DNA of 64,000 nucleotides from Whitmania pigra. Taxonomy: Eukaryota > Annelida > Clitellata > Hirudinida > Haemopidae. The notes under the pieces are model-generated. The model was not told the origin of the DNA. It saw only the letters and a list, made by a program, of their open reading frames with translations, and made no database searches. The position numbers were made by a program, and so were the translations under genes. The stretch covers positions 2,990,001 to 3,054,000 of the forward strand of contig JAJTWR010000260.1 of the NCBI GenBank assembly GCA_021613335.1. The letters are read 5' to 3'. Below, one piece after another: positions 39,747 through 51,957 of this stretch (positions are counted from its first letter, which is position 1; each line of letters starts with the position of its first letter).

Positions 39747-42700
39747 ATGAAGGGTGAGAAAAAGCCGTTAGCTCCCACCAAACGATGGAAAAGGGGACAA
39801 AGTTGCGTTAGCAATCCCGAATACAGAAAATTTCGTGATGCCGCGAAGAAAACACAGAGCTCTGGTTTTCAGTTTTCCAGTAAGAGCGAATCTCTTGGTA
39901 TTTTACAAACTGTGCTTATATGTATTTTTATAGATACATAACATTTTATACATAAAAGTCATCAAAATTATTTTCTTACATGTGAATGCTTTCACGAAAT
40001 AAGACGTGATTCTGGGTATCATATATGTTAACAAATCACCATATCGTAAATGTTAAAACCTTGCAAATTTTTTTTTCGATTAATGAGTTTTGTGAGGATG
40101 TTTATGCCTATATAAGAATTATTCTGTTGGTCCAATATTTATTAAGGCTAAATTATCCCCTTTTGTTATCAGGTGGAAGTACATCTGGATTGACCTGTGA
40201 TGCTTTGATGAAGCATAATGCTGAAATTGAAGGAAAGTTGATGGACTTGTCCAACGATGACGACGATGCCTTCTCAGTTGGACGTTCGATTGCTACTAGT
40301 CGTGCAAGTAGTTGCACTAATGCCACTTTCAAGAGGGTCATCCATAACTTTTCTGTATCCAATGTTGCAGCACATAAGGAGGTGGGAATTGTTTTTATTT
40401 TACGTTTCATTGTTGAGGATGGGATTATTATTTGCAATAATGTTGAGTGGAATGTCTGTAACTTTAGAGTTACTTTTGCTGTTATTAAGTTTAAATGTTT
40501 TATTTTAACTTTTATATAATATTTAACTTGCTTGGATCTTCTCAGGTTTTGTCTGTTTTGGAAACAGTTGCTGAGATGATCAAAGCAAAATCAGAAGACG
40601 ATTCTGATGTGAAGTACCTTCTAACATTGGTATATATACAATTTCTTGAATTCAGTGATAGTTGCAACATTTTCAGTTTAGTAATTTATGAGGAGTTAGT
40701 TAGTTATGTTGTAAATGTAATTATGTTTCAGCTACAACTTATCAAGTCAGAAAAAGTCACAGAGACGGGCCATGTTTCTGCCATCCTTTACTTGCTGAGC
40801 TTGTGCATTAAAAGGTGGTTCTTGTCAATTACTGAGTTATCAGAGTGACGTTTTAAATTAACATAATTAATGATAATTATTTAGAGTTCCACAGCAACTT
40901 CTGAGGATGAAGTTTGGAGAGGCCTCGAAGATCGTTCTCGAAGCTCTTCAAGCGAACGTCGAATCGGAATCGTTCTCTCTTGTGAAATCGGTCGGAATAC
41001 GTTTGATGATCATAATTTCGTTCTTTGTGTATTTCATGCCAACACGGAATTCATGAATATTTATTACTCGTTAGGCTATCACAATCCTCGCTGCACTGTT
41101 GAGAAGCCTGGATCACTCATCATGGAAACTGGAGAATACAAAGCATATCTTCTTCTCCATACTCTGCCTCACAGATTGTGACAAGCACAAGGTCTACTTT
41201 TATAAATTCAGCAATAATATAAAAGTGATTTAGTAATAATATAAAAATGATTTAGTAATAATGTAAAAGTGATTTAGTAATAATATAAAAATGATTCAGT
41301 AATTATGTAAAAATATAAATTATTAGTTTTACAGTATGCATATTAATGATCACCAATGATCTGACAATCAACGACGAAATTGATGTTGTTTAACAGGTCA
41401 GGAAGGTTGCACAGCACGCAGTTGGTGCGGTTCTGAGGGGAAGTTGTTTCATGTTGAGGGACAACGCTCCTTCCAACCATCCTGCCGTTTACGACGCGTT
41501 CGAGTTCTGCAGGAAGAAGTTGGAGGAGAGGTCGAGTAAGTGCATGCAGTTGTGACTCGCAAGTCGAATAAAATATTATTTAATGTACGAATGAGAATAA
41601 TGTAATGCAGGTGGGAGTTTTATTTGTGCTAATTAAAAAGTTTCAATGTTTATTTTTATTTTGATATGCTGTGGTTAATAAATATTAGACTTTTATTTTA
41701 TTTTTAGTTCTTATCTTATTTGCAATCTAATATACTTCAACTGCAGAGGGCACTGACAAAAGCTACTTGTACATAATTGCACTCTTGGGAGACATTCTTC
41801 CGGTTTTTTCAAAGTCGCATCTTGAAAAGTTGTGCGAGATCATCATCGGACTCATGTCTCCTGCCGACGTCGTGAGTCATTAACCCGACAAACATACTCA
41901 TTAGGATTGTTTCTGAATAACGATGACTAACAAATTTATTATTCATGAGTTATGTTATTTTTACAGATGTATGTACAAATTTCTTTGCTTTTGTTAATGT
42001 TTTGGCCATTGTTTTATTAATGCTAATTAGATGTTTAATGTTATCATACCATTGAATTATTTTGTTTTTCCATTTATGGCATTGACAGTTATTTAAACAT
42101 TTGTATAATTATCACCATCATGATACAGGTTTATTAATTTTAATAAATTTAATAAAAAATAGTTAATAAATTTATTAACAGGTTTTTAAAAATTAATTAA
42201 CAGGTTGCCAGCAATGACTGCTTGAACTCCCTGAGGAAAATGTTTGCCATGCGACCGAAAGACGGTTCACTGACCCCTGAATTCAACGCGTGGATCATAT
42301 CTGTAGGTTTAAATAGCTTTTGAATGAATCGTAAATGCATATCAATTATGTGCACAATATAATGATAATCAACAATTACCAAATATTTGCAAAATGAACA
42401 CGATAAGGCGTTTGGCGTTTGACCGATGTTTTGTAAATCATTACTCATGTTATTTATTCTCCAGGAACTCTTTAAGAACCAACCGACCGTGCAGCTGGAA
42501 ACGATGAGCGTTTGGCTCCTAACAACAGGAAAGGCTTACTCCAACCTTGCAAAGTATTGCGGATGCTTTTTTAGGCTTTTTTGTGAATATTTTCATGAAA
42601 TGAATTTAATGATTTGCAGACTCGATCCAACAACTTTCCTGAACAAACTACCCGATTTCTTCAAGGCTTGTTTCACCATAATGTCCAACCAGCCCACGTT

Positions 42701-45700
42701 CTCCAAGCCTGCTTCGGAAGCATTGATGGTGGTTATATTTAAAATGTTTGTTACACTTATAATTATTATCCTAATCACTACATTGTATTTATTATATTCA
42801 CCGTTTATTATTGTTATTGTCATCATTTTATCAGAATTGGTATCGATATGTCATTTGTCGAATGTCACATTGCAGGCTTGCATCAGCGAATGCACGAGCG
42901 ACGTCATTTTGTGTGCGTCGGAAATGTCACTCTCCGATGACTCCCCCGTCCATCGACTGGTGAAGGAAATGACAAACACTTACAGCATGCTCTTCATGCG
43001 TGTCATGGAAACCATCCTCGCTATCACGCAGAGACTTGTTGAGGTTGGACGTTCACGTCAACTTGATTATCTTTTTATTTTTTATATTAATTTTTATATG
43101 CTTTCAACAGTTTTTTGGGAAGTCATGCAGCAATGTCATGAAGCAGGTCAGTTGATAACATATTGCATTGAAGTTTCAATTGTCATTATATGCATACTTA
43201 ATAGCTTACTCAAACCTGACATGGGCGTGTATAGAAGTGTGGTGTTAATCAATAGTAATGGAAATGTAAACTTGCAATATGCGTTCGTAACATTCGAGCA
43301 AAATTTGAATCTTTTTATTACGTGCTTACATTTCAAAGCCTAGATGACTAAATCATCTCACTTTTGTTGTATTTCAGGTTCTGAAACCACTTTATGGCTT
43401 AAAGTGCAGTGAAGGATTTCAACACAAAAACGCGGTGATGAAGGTGTTTGCAACTTCCATCAGAACGATGGGACCTCGGATCTTCTTGGAGGTGTTTCCT
43501 CTTCAAATCACTGGGGAGAAGTGGGTTGCTTGTTTTATTCAATTGATGGTTGTGAATGTTATTTAGTGCAGTTATTGGGATGTTTCTAGTGATGAACATA
43601 TGCTTACTGTTGACTCGTCATATGTTTTAAATGTTACTTCTAATTAAGTGTTGAACGACATTATAGCGATGACTTGGAATTTCCAATGGGTTGGATCCTT
43701 CCGCTGATGCGCGACAACATCCAGGACACCGACCTCAAGTTCTTCATCGACTACTTTCTTCCGTTGCTTTCCAACATCAACAACAACAGTGAGTTTTTCT
43801 GAAACATTATTTTTGTTATTGGCAGAAGTGTAAATCAAAATAATTGCTGCAGTGTCGAAATTCGAAACGGATGCCATCAAAAAGACTTACGAGATCATCT
43901 CCGAACAAATGTGGTCCTTATTGCCTGGTTTCTGCACAAGACCGAACGATCTGGCAGAGGTAATCAACTTTTGTTGTGTTGATGGGAATAATCCACTTTT
44001 GTCGATACCATCTCGTGTCAATCCCATTTAATGGTGTTGGCATCAATGCTAGGTGTCCGCATAATGTGTGTAATAATAGGAGTAATGAATAATATCAATG
44101 TGAAATGGTGTAATAATACGAGTAATGAATAATATCAACATGAAAATGGTGCGATTAACACGTGCTGTGTTCTTACAGTCATTCCCAAAATTGGCACAAC
44201 TCATGGCTAATCTGATCAGAAGTGAAAGCAGCGAGAACTCGAGGATCGATATCCTTGCATCCATCAGGAAGCTCGTCAACAGCTCCATGAGAACAAGTGC
44301 TTAGTTATTTTTTATTTGAAATTAATTTGTACTCCAATTCAAATTTGATAATTATGCAGATGACGAAAAGGCAGTGGTCGGTAGATTTGCCAAGAACTAC
44401 TTGCCTCTGTTTTGCTTGGTGTACACGGGCACCCAAAACGTCGAAGGTGTGGAACAAACACTACTTTCCGAGTCGCACAATCGGGCAGTTCTTGAGACTT
44501 TCAAGGTCTACTTGAAAGTGGCACCTGAAAATGTGAGTTGATGACATTGTAATCTGGAAATGTGAGTTGACGACATTTTAATCTGGAAATGTGAGTTGAT
44601 GGCATTGTAATCTGAAAATGTGAGTTGATGGCATTGTAATCTGGGATTAAGTTGATGACATTCTTTATGTAAGTGGATGATGGGTGTTATGTGATGACAA
44701 TATGGTAATAACTGTTTCTTCTACAACCTTGTTTTGCATGTCAACTTGTTTTTTGTTTGTTTGACATTTTAAGGTGACATTTGAATATTTCAGATCATTC
44801 AGTCCAGCATCTCAAAATGCTTAACAAGACACGCATCAAAAGAGCTTGCCGCTCTGCAGAGGTTTAGTTTGTTATCCAATTTCAATGCCATGATATTGTA
44901 AACATTCGCAAAAGTATTTTTTGTAAAATTGTGACACCTTCATAATGCACAATTTCAGGCATTTGGTTAGCGACTTGATTATTGCACTGGTTCCATACAT
45001 GAATGCAGATAACTTGACCGAAGTCTGCAAAATGTCTAAAGAATACATTGAGGCAAGTTGATGACATTTCAAAATGCAGCTGTTTATTATTTATTCTAAT
45101 TAAAGATCGTAACTATGGGTTAATATTTTTGCAGAACAAATCAGACCAAAAGAAAGGATACAGATTGTTGGAAGAAATTTCTTCTGCCCAATCAGAGGCC
45201 AGTCTCAAATTTGTGTCGGAGCACCTGGAAGAGCTGTCCGATTATCTGGTGGAGTCCTTCAAGTCGTCCAACGTCGTTTCAAAAGCTGTGCGTCTCTAAT
45301 TCATTGCCCGTGGTTCGATTGAAACGATGCCAGGAATTAATTAACAAGTGTTGCTGTCATTTTTAGCCACGTCTTCGTTGCATTGCACATCTCATCAGAA
45401 TCACAAACACTGAAAAACTGGATTTCCTGAAAGTTGTAATTCCTGAGGTTCGTTTTTAAATTTATTTATGGTTTTAACTACTAATCGTAGGTAAATCAAG
45501 TTTATAATAGACTTCACGTTAATGTATCAATGATTATAATAAAATAAATGTTAATTAGGCTATAATGTGCATATCGGTGCCTGGTTCGAGGAAAAAGTCT
45601 GCTGCTCTGAACCTCCTTGTTGAAGTTTCGAAGGGTTTCACGAGATGGAACACGGGAACGTCGGCTGAAGGTTTGTTGAGATTAACATGTTTGCACATAA

Positions 45701-48574
45701 CAATGAGGTTCATTGTAACTAACACTTAGTCATCAATGTTCATTTTGTCACACTTTCATGTTAAAAGTCAACACTTTCTGACGTTTTAAAGATGCCTTCA
45801 AGAAATTCATGGTTTTGATGATTGCTGGACTTGCCAGTTCACCTACCAGTGTCATCAAGTGCACAATTATTGCCATTACAGAGGTGCTGAGAGCCAATAA
45901 AAGTAGGACATTCTTTGTTATGAACATTTTAACCAATACTAATAATGTCATTTAATATGTTATGTAATAATGCCTGCATGCATATAGGACATTTTATTCA
46001 ACATATTCAACATAAATCCATATCAACTTATAAATAGCATTAAGTTTATTTATGTTGAATGTCGGATGCTGATTCGTTCCAAAGGTGTGGTGGGAAAGGA
46101 GGTACTGGAAATTGTGGTCGAGAACCTGATTGCTTTGCTGAAGTCCAAAACCAGAGAAGTTGTCAAGTCGGCTCTCGACCTGATGAAAGTTCTCGTCACT
46201 TGCTACATCGACTTCATCAGTCTTTACATCAAGCCATTGGTAGGACTTTTTAATATCCCTGGGATTCCCAATAGTTCATCTTTGCCTTTATCCACGTTGT
46301 ACTTGTCTTTACGTTGCGTGATGATGCAAATTATTTATGCAAATTAAATGCATGCAGGTGACAAGCTTGGTTCAAATGAGTGACACCGAGAAACATCACT
46401 TCCGCTTCAAGACGAGGGAGATTTACGTAAGACTTGTCAAGAAGTTTGGGTATGTCTTAATACTAGTATTAATATTATTATTTTTATTGTAACTATAATT
46501 AGTATATTATAAATATTAATAATTATTATTAGTAGTATTTTAAATATTAATTTGCCATGGTTTGCTGCAAATTGATTACTGTTAATCATCAGACACAAGT
46601 TGCTGCTGGAAATGATGCCAGAAAGTAGCCACAAGATCATAAACCACATCCGCAAGGAACTCGAGAGGGCAAAGAAGAAGAAGAAGTCGGAGAAGTCCGA
46701 AGACAGCGATAGTGATGGTGCTTCGAAGAAGGATGGAAGCCTTGAGGATGAGTGAGTTGATTGGTGCTTGTTGGTAGCATTCGATGGCTTTAAAGCTGTT
46801 TACCTGTTGAGTTTCGATATTAATTCAATGTTTCATAGAGCTTTCATAACTTAAATTATAATTTATTTGTTCCAGTATTGAAAAACTCCTTATTGGCTCC
46901 GATGAAGATGACGACGACGATGAAGATGACATGAAATCGTCGGTGAGTAGGAAGTCAATGAGAAACAAGAAGTCGTTGAACAAAATGGTGTTTGTGGAGA
47001 ATGAGGAGGCAACTGACTTCCTCGATCCATCTGCACACAAGAGTGTCTTGGGTTGGTATTTTTCTTTTCAGATTCTGATTAATGATCAATCTGCTAATAT
47101 TAGTTGTGGAGATGATAGTGATGCATGACTTTGACTATAATTGGGTTTATTTATGAAAACAGTGAAGAAAATTAAGAAGGAGAAAGAAGAAATCAAAATG
47201 AGAGACGGAAAGCTCATCATTGGAGGTTTGTTTATTGCAGGTTTATTCTTATTATCAATTTAAATTCTTAAAAATCATACATTTCTTGCAGTTGGTGATG
47301 ATGAAGATGATGATATGAAGGTTAAGGTTAGGAAATCTGATAACAGCTTATTTATAACTTAATTTTTGTTATGGGTACTGTGGTTTGTATTGCCTATGAA
47401 ATGTGTATTGAAGCACATTTAAATGAAATATACTTCATAACACCTTTAAAAAGAAGAATATTTTAAAATGCTTAAATTAAAATTAATAATAAAGTTAAAT
47501 TAAATATATTTTCAGAAGAAGAGAAAGGGAGAAATATCTGACGATGACGATGACTTTGATGATTGTGTGTCGAGGTTCACAGGGCAGTGTTAGTAGTGAT
47601 TTGAAAGCTTCAAGAAAAAATCAAGACATGATTGCTTGTCTCTTTTTGTAATAATTGTTAATATTTGTTTGCAAATTTCAGCTTCTGGCAAGAAAAAACA
47701 AGGAACAACGAAGAGAGTAAGTTCTGTTTCATAAGTTTTGATTTGTATGTTTCGTTCTGTATGTTTCGATGTCTGCGCATCACTGTCAAAATTGCTGATT
47801 TCATGACATTTGTAATCAATACTTATTTATTTGATCTATGTTTCATCAGAAAAGGACAAGGGATGGTAGTGATGATGAATCTGATGATGACGATGCCAGG
47901 TCAAAATTCACCTACAGATGTAAGTTCCATCCCCATGCATTTCAATTCTCTAAATATTCTGAATTCATTGGTCCTTGTTCCAATCATCAAGTCATTAGTC
48001 AAGTCTGAGAACATTAATAACAATGCTGCTAAAAATTGGTTAACAAATCTAACAAACTAAGTGAATATTCCAGCTGGTGGTACGGGCATCCACAGGAAGA
48101 ACCCATCCAAACAGCCAAACGTGAAGGTGGTTTGCAATTAATCCATTTGACACTTGTTTACTTAGTTAAATATTTGTGATGTTTGTTTTCTTTGCAGAAG
48201 CAGAGGGCTGATGCTCCTGGAGGAAAGAAGTCCAAGGTAATCATTTAGGAGCATTTTAATGCACTTCTATTAGTTTACTATTAGTGAATATTTGTAAATA
48301 CCAAAGTAATTAATGAATAGTAAAAATTACTGGTAATGAATATGGTATCCTAGTTATAATTTTTTAACAAAAGCAGAATGGAGATGCTACAAAAGGAGGT
48401 GTGCAGCCATATTCTTATGTCCCTCTTGACAAAAGAATGCTCAACAAAAGGTTATTAATTTATAAGATTTAGTCAACATATTTCATAACATGTTTCAAAT
48501 CCTAAATTATATTACCTGTGCATCCTATAACTCATTTTGTTACTTCCAGATTCAGAAGCAAATTCAAGTTGTGA
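39747..48574 (+). CDS. RRP12: RRP12-like ribosomal RNA processing protein (complete, 36 exons)
   Basis: HEAT-repeat karyopherin-like protein needed for maturation and export of pre-40S and pre-60S particles (nucleolus and nucleoplasm). Predicted 1,261 residues (human ~1,297). Homology runs end to end: KRWKRGQSCVSNPEYRKFRD at the N-terminus, WSLLPGFCTRP in the NUC173 region, GRFAKNYLPLFCLVY, KSKTREVVKSALDLMKV, then an acidic/basic tail ending YSYVPLDKRMLNKR. Exons: 39747-39879, 40173-40381, 40546-40629, 40732-40814, 40885-40990, 41075-41191, 41397-41535, 41747-41871, 42204-42302, 42465-42553, 42620-42728, 42876-43043, 43378-43520, 43667-43788, 43853-43959, 44179-44296, 44360-44532, 44794-44861, 44959-45052, 45135-45287, 45367-45447, 45559-45670, 45792-45902, 46085-46239, 46358-46449, 46593-46751, 46876-47051, 47163-47225, 47292-47320, 47516-47588, 47682-47716, 47850-47919, 48074-48126, 48198-48236, 48377-48450, 48550-48574. 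The total is a multiple of three. Intron 19 has a GC donor. Confidence 0.97.
41208..41312. repeat. ~22-bp tandem repeat, 4-5 copies
   Basis: AT-rich units around aataatataaaaatgattt within RRP12 intron 6. Confidence 0.85.
44522..44650. repeat. ~29-bp tandem repeat duplicating the intron-17 splice donor
   Basis: Four units share gaaatgtgagttgatgaca-like cores. The first contains the real exon-intron junction (GAAAAT|GTGAGTTGA at 44532/44533) and the next three lie inside the intron, each with AAATGTGAGTTGA intact. A fifth partial unit follows without the GTGAG. Confidence 0.9.
45053..45134 (+). other. GC-AG intron in RRP12 (intron 19)
   Basis: Exon 19 ends ATTGAG and the intron begins GCAAGT. 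The next exon begins AACAAATCAGAC after TTTGCAG. Phase 0 at both sides and the protein alignment require this junction; using the nearby GT (AA|GTTG) would shift the frame. AG|GCAAGT is the classical strong context for GC donors. Confidence 0.8.
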
Positions 48575-49584
48575 AGCTGTTCATGAGAAAATGAACTTTA
48601 CTTTGAAAATATATAAAGTGCCAGTTGTTTTGATTAAATTGGAAAAAAAATCACGTTTAGGTTGTAGTTGTACTGGGTGTTAGCATTTGATTAATCTGCT
48701 AAAATTGTTGGCCAAGTGACGGGCAAAAGGTACCTAAATCCATCTCTACCTGATGATCATCAGTTGTACTGACAAAATTTGCTTCTTGTGGCTTTCGCCA
48801 CTTCTCAAGGTATACGGGATGTATGTTATGAGTCAATAAAGGTGGGGAGTCAAGGAGAGGACACATGTCAAATTTGTAGCAATAATTGCTTCTTTCTTTC
48901 CAAAATAGTAGAACGCTAAGATGGAAAAAAATTACTTTAACGCTGGGGATAGGCCTCCTAGTTTCATTTTTTGTTTGTGGAGTGTCCGTGACTGAGCGGA
49001 GCGATGTAGGCCCATTTGTTACTTTCTCCAATTACGGTCTTTGGCAACACCTACAATAATGGAATGACTTAACATTTTTGAACTGGATTGGGTTTGATAG
49101 TTCTCAACTCAAACGTTCAGTACTGTCGGGAATTTAAGGGTCCACCACCATTCCTTGGTTATTAAAGGCTGTTTTTACTTTGTGTTCCACCCAGAAAAAA
49201 CTACAATCTTTGGACTTTCCATATAGCTTTCCACTTAAGTATGAGTTTGTTGCGAATGTGGTAAAATGTAATTTCGAGTATAAATGGCGATTCCAATGGT
49301 AAATAATTTTAACCAATAAAATACGATGCGATAGGTTTCAATGTGCAGAAGGATGAATGCGGTACATTGATGTTCTATATTCATTTCGAATTTGATCAAT
49401 GCAGTGAATGTACAGAATTAATTACCCTGAGTAGCATATTTACCTGGTAAAAGTATTTATTGTAAAAATAGGTTGCTTGATTAATGTCATTAGCGTATAC
49501 TTATTTTTTTTAAATGAAAATTTCGGTGCATTTCTCCTGTTGTTCCTCTTATAGAGTGATAATAAAGAAACCTAGAGCAAAGCA
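48575..49584. other. Intergenic region between RRP12 and MRPL15 (tandem)
   Basis: About 1 kb. Apart from AT-rich DNA and a 110-codon minus ORF without any domain I know (48699-49031), no feature can be supported. The MRPL15 promoter must lie at its right end. Confidence 0.5.
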
Positions 49585-51854
49585 ATGTCATCGGGTATCG
49601 AGAAAGCTCTCAGACTTGTGAGGGATTTGCCTAGGGTTTGCACTCAAAATTTGAGACCTCTACTTCCGATACCAAGGGTATGTACTGTTTATTGTTTTTA
49701 TAATGCAGTCCAATTTATTGCATGTTGAATTTTGGTATTGTTTTTGGAGTTTTGGTAAGCACTACTGTTAATACTCGATTTTGTTTGCATGATTTAAACT
49801 TTGAATCTAAGTCAAAGGTTAACTCCAAGTTACAGGTTAACTTATGTTGACTAATTCTTTAGAGGAGGCAGAGACTGGGAAGACATGGAGGAATTACTTG
49901 CGGAAGGGGCAAAAGAGGACAACATCATTTTAACACTCTTCCCCCAATTGGTTTTGAAGGAGGAAACACGCCATTCTACCTCCGCATTCCAAAGGAACCT
50001 TACTACAAAAATAGACAGTATGAATCCACCTTTCATCTTGAATGAAATATGTTGTGTGACAAAATGTTTTTAACATATCAGTCTGAGGAGGGAATACCCA
50101 CCTCTCAGTTTGCTGTCTCTGCAAAGGATGATCGACCTTGGGAGGGTTGATCCAAAGAAGCCCATAGATCTGACAGCAATATGCAATGCTAGGGTTGTTA
50201 ATGTGGACCCTTTCAAAGGACACTATGGCATCAATTTGATTGATGAGGTTTGTTTTGTTTGATTTTTAAGTTGAGCCAAATTTCTCAACTTTGTTTTTTT
50301 AAAATGTATTCTTCAGATCAATGTCAGTGACTTTAAATTTTTAATTGTGATTTGTTCATACTGTAATGTCTTTCTTCATCAACTTGTTAATATTTCTTGT
50401 TTCTGCTAAACATGCACTCATTGAGCTTTCAAAGTGGTAGTATTGTAGTAGGCTCTTATTACTGATGTCCTTTGGCATTTAATTGACTTATAAGCTGCTA
50501 ACTAATAATATTAGCATCATAATGGACTTGAATCTGGACTGATGTTTACAAAAAAGCAATAATAGTTTAATGGAAAATTTGAAATGTTCGCCTTTTGACA
50601 TATTAACAAGTTGTCACAAATGTTTTAACAAATGTATTAAATGGTGGTGTAGATGTTTTAATGTTTATGCAATGGCCTCATTATGTTTGGGGAATGTTTT
50701 TGTTGCCACCATAGCTTGTTGAAACTGAAGTAATTGTTGAATCAGATTAACTACTTTTCATAATAAAAGATATTCATGCTTTTTTAAAAATCATCGCAGA
50801 AATGGACAGGTTGACAATAACTGCGTACTTGTCCTGATGTAGTTTTTTGTTAATTTTTGCTTCATGAATGGAAAATTTAATGAAACCCGTTAACGGCCCA
50901 GCATCGCGTTACAAAACGATGTAGCTGAATTTCTCGACAACGTTTATCACATACACATTAATGCGTCATCTTTTCACATAAATCACATATACGTGTGATG
51001 CTTCACTTTAAATAGCGAGTTTTGTTGTTACTTTGAGTATGGAGCCTTGATAATCACTTTCATTTCTGCAACTACGTGAATATTTCATCAGATTATTTAT
51101 TCAGTAATTAATAAGGTAATTCTCTAAGTTAAATATATTATTTCTTTAGGGATCTGACATCTTCAAAGCCAAAGTGAATATTGAAGTTCAATGGGCATCT
51201 GAGATGACAATAGCAGCAATCGAGCGTAATGGCGGAGTAATAAGAACAAAATTCTACAGTGCAGAATGTGTGGAGGCCATGGTTAACCCTGAGAATTTCT
51301 TCAAGAGGGGGATGGTGATCCCACGGTGCAAGCTGCCCCCAAAAGATGCTGTGGAATACTACTCAGATGCCAAGAACAGAGGCTATTTAGCTGATCCTGA
51401 GAAGATTTTAGAGGAAAGGTTTGTAGTAATTTCTGCTTATTAATTGATGATTCATTGATTATTGCACTTGAAAGTCTTGAGGTTCTGAACATAAGCCACT
51501 GCAACCAGACTCAGAATCTTTATTATCATCATCATCATCAGTAACACTGTTAAACATTTTAGTTGTTTAGCTCGAACGTTTATGTAAAAAGAAATTCTAT
51601 CAATTGCATCTTTTGAGAACATGTCGAACAACGTGAAAGACCTGTTTTGTGTATATTGTAGACTCATGCTGTCGCAGAAGTACGGCTACAAATTCATCGA
51701 CATCACCAAGGATCCTGACTATGAAATGCTTTCAATGACCAAGGACCCCCGCCAAATATGGTTCGGCTTGGAGCCTGGATGGGCAGTAAACCTGCTGAAC
51801 AAATGCATACTCAAGCCCACAGATGAGGAACTCGTTGAATACTACAAATCATGA
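49585..51854 (+). CDS. MRPL15: Mitochondrial large ribosomal subunit protein uL15m
   Basis: Predicted 291-residue nuclear-encoded mitoribosome protein (human 296). Exons: 49585-49677, 49863-50017, 50082-50247, 51150-51418, 51662-51854; their sum is a multiple of three. The N-terminus ([20 protein letters not shown]) is basic and lacks acids after residue 5, fitting a mitochondrial targeting signal. The L15 core follows with the Gly/Arg-rich [20 protein letters not shown] segment, [20 protein letters not shown], the conserved [20 protein letters not shown], and the C-terminal [20 protein letters not shown]. Intron 3 is about 900 bp with nothing recognisable in it. It converges with ACP6 on the opposite strand. 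Confidence 0.96.
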
Positions 51855-51957
51855 ACAACACATTGCCTCCCTCTCTGAAAACTTTTTATTTCCTAATATA
51901 AAATCTTGAGAATTTGCTCAGACAAGAATTTTTCTAAATTAAAAAAAAAGAATGCCC
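51855..51957. terminator. Shared 3' region of convergent MRPL15 and ACP6
   Basis: Only 103 bp separate the two stop codons. The minus strand carries AATAAA near 51886-51891 (ACP6 poly(A) signal candidate). The plus strand carries aatataaa near 51894-51901, and A-runs follow at 51940-51949. The two 3' UTRs must overlap if these signals are used. Confidence 0.6.

Noticed and set aside
42426..43343. 305-codon plus-strand ORF as one gene
   Set aside because: It joins RRP12 exons 10-12 with open introns; splice sites and homology break it into three exons.
48699..49031. 110-codon minus ORF between RRP12 and MRPL15
   Set aside because: No recognisable domain, no splice partners and composition like the flanks; not enough to call a gene.
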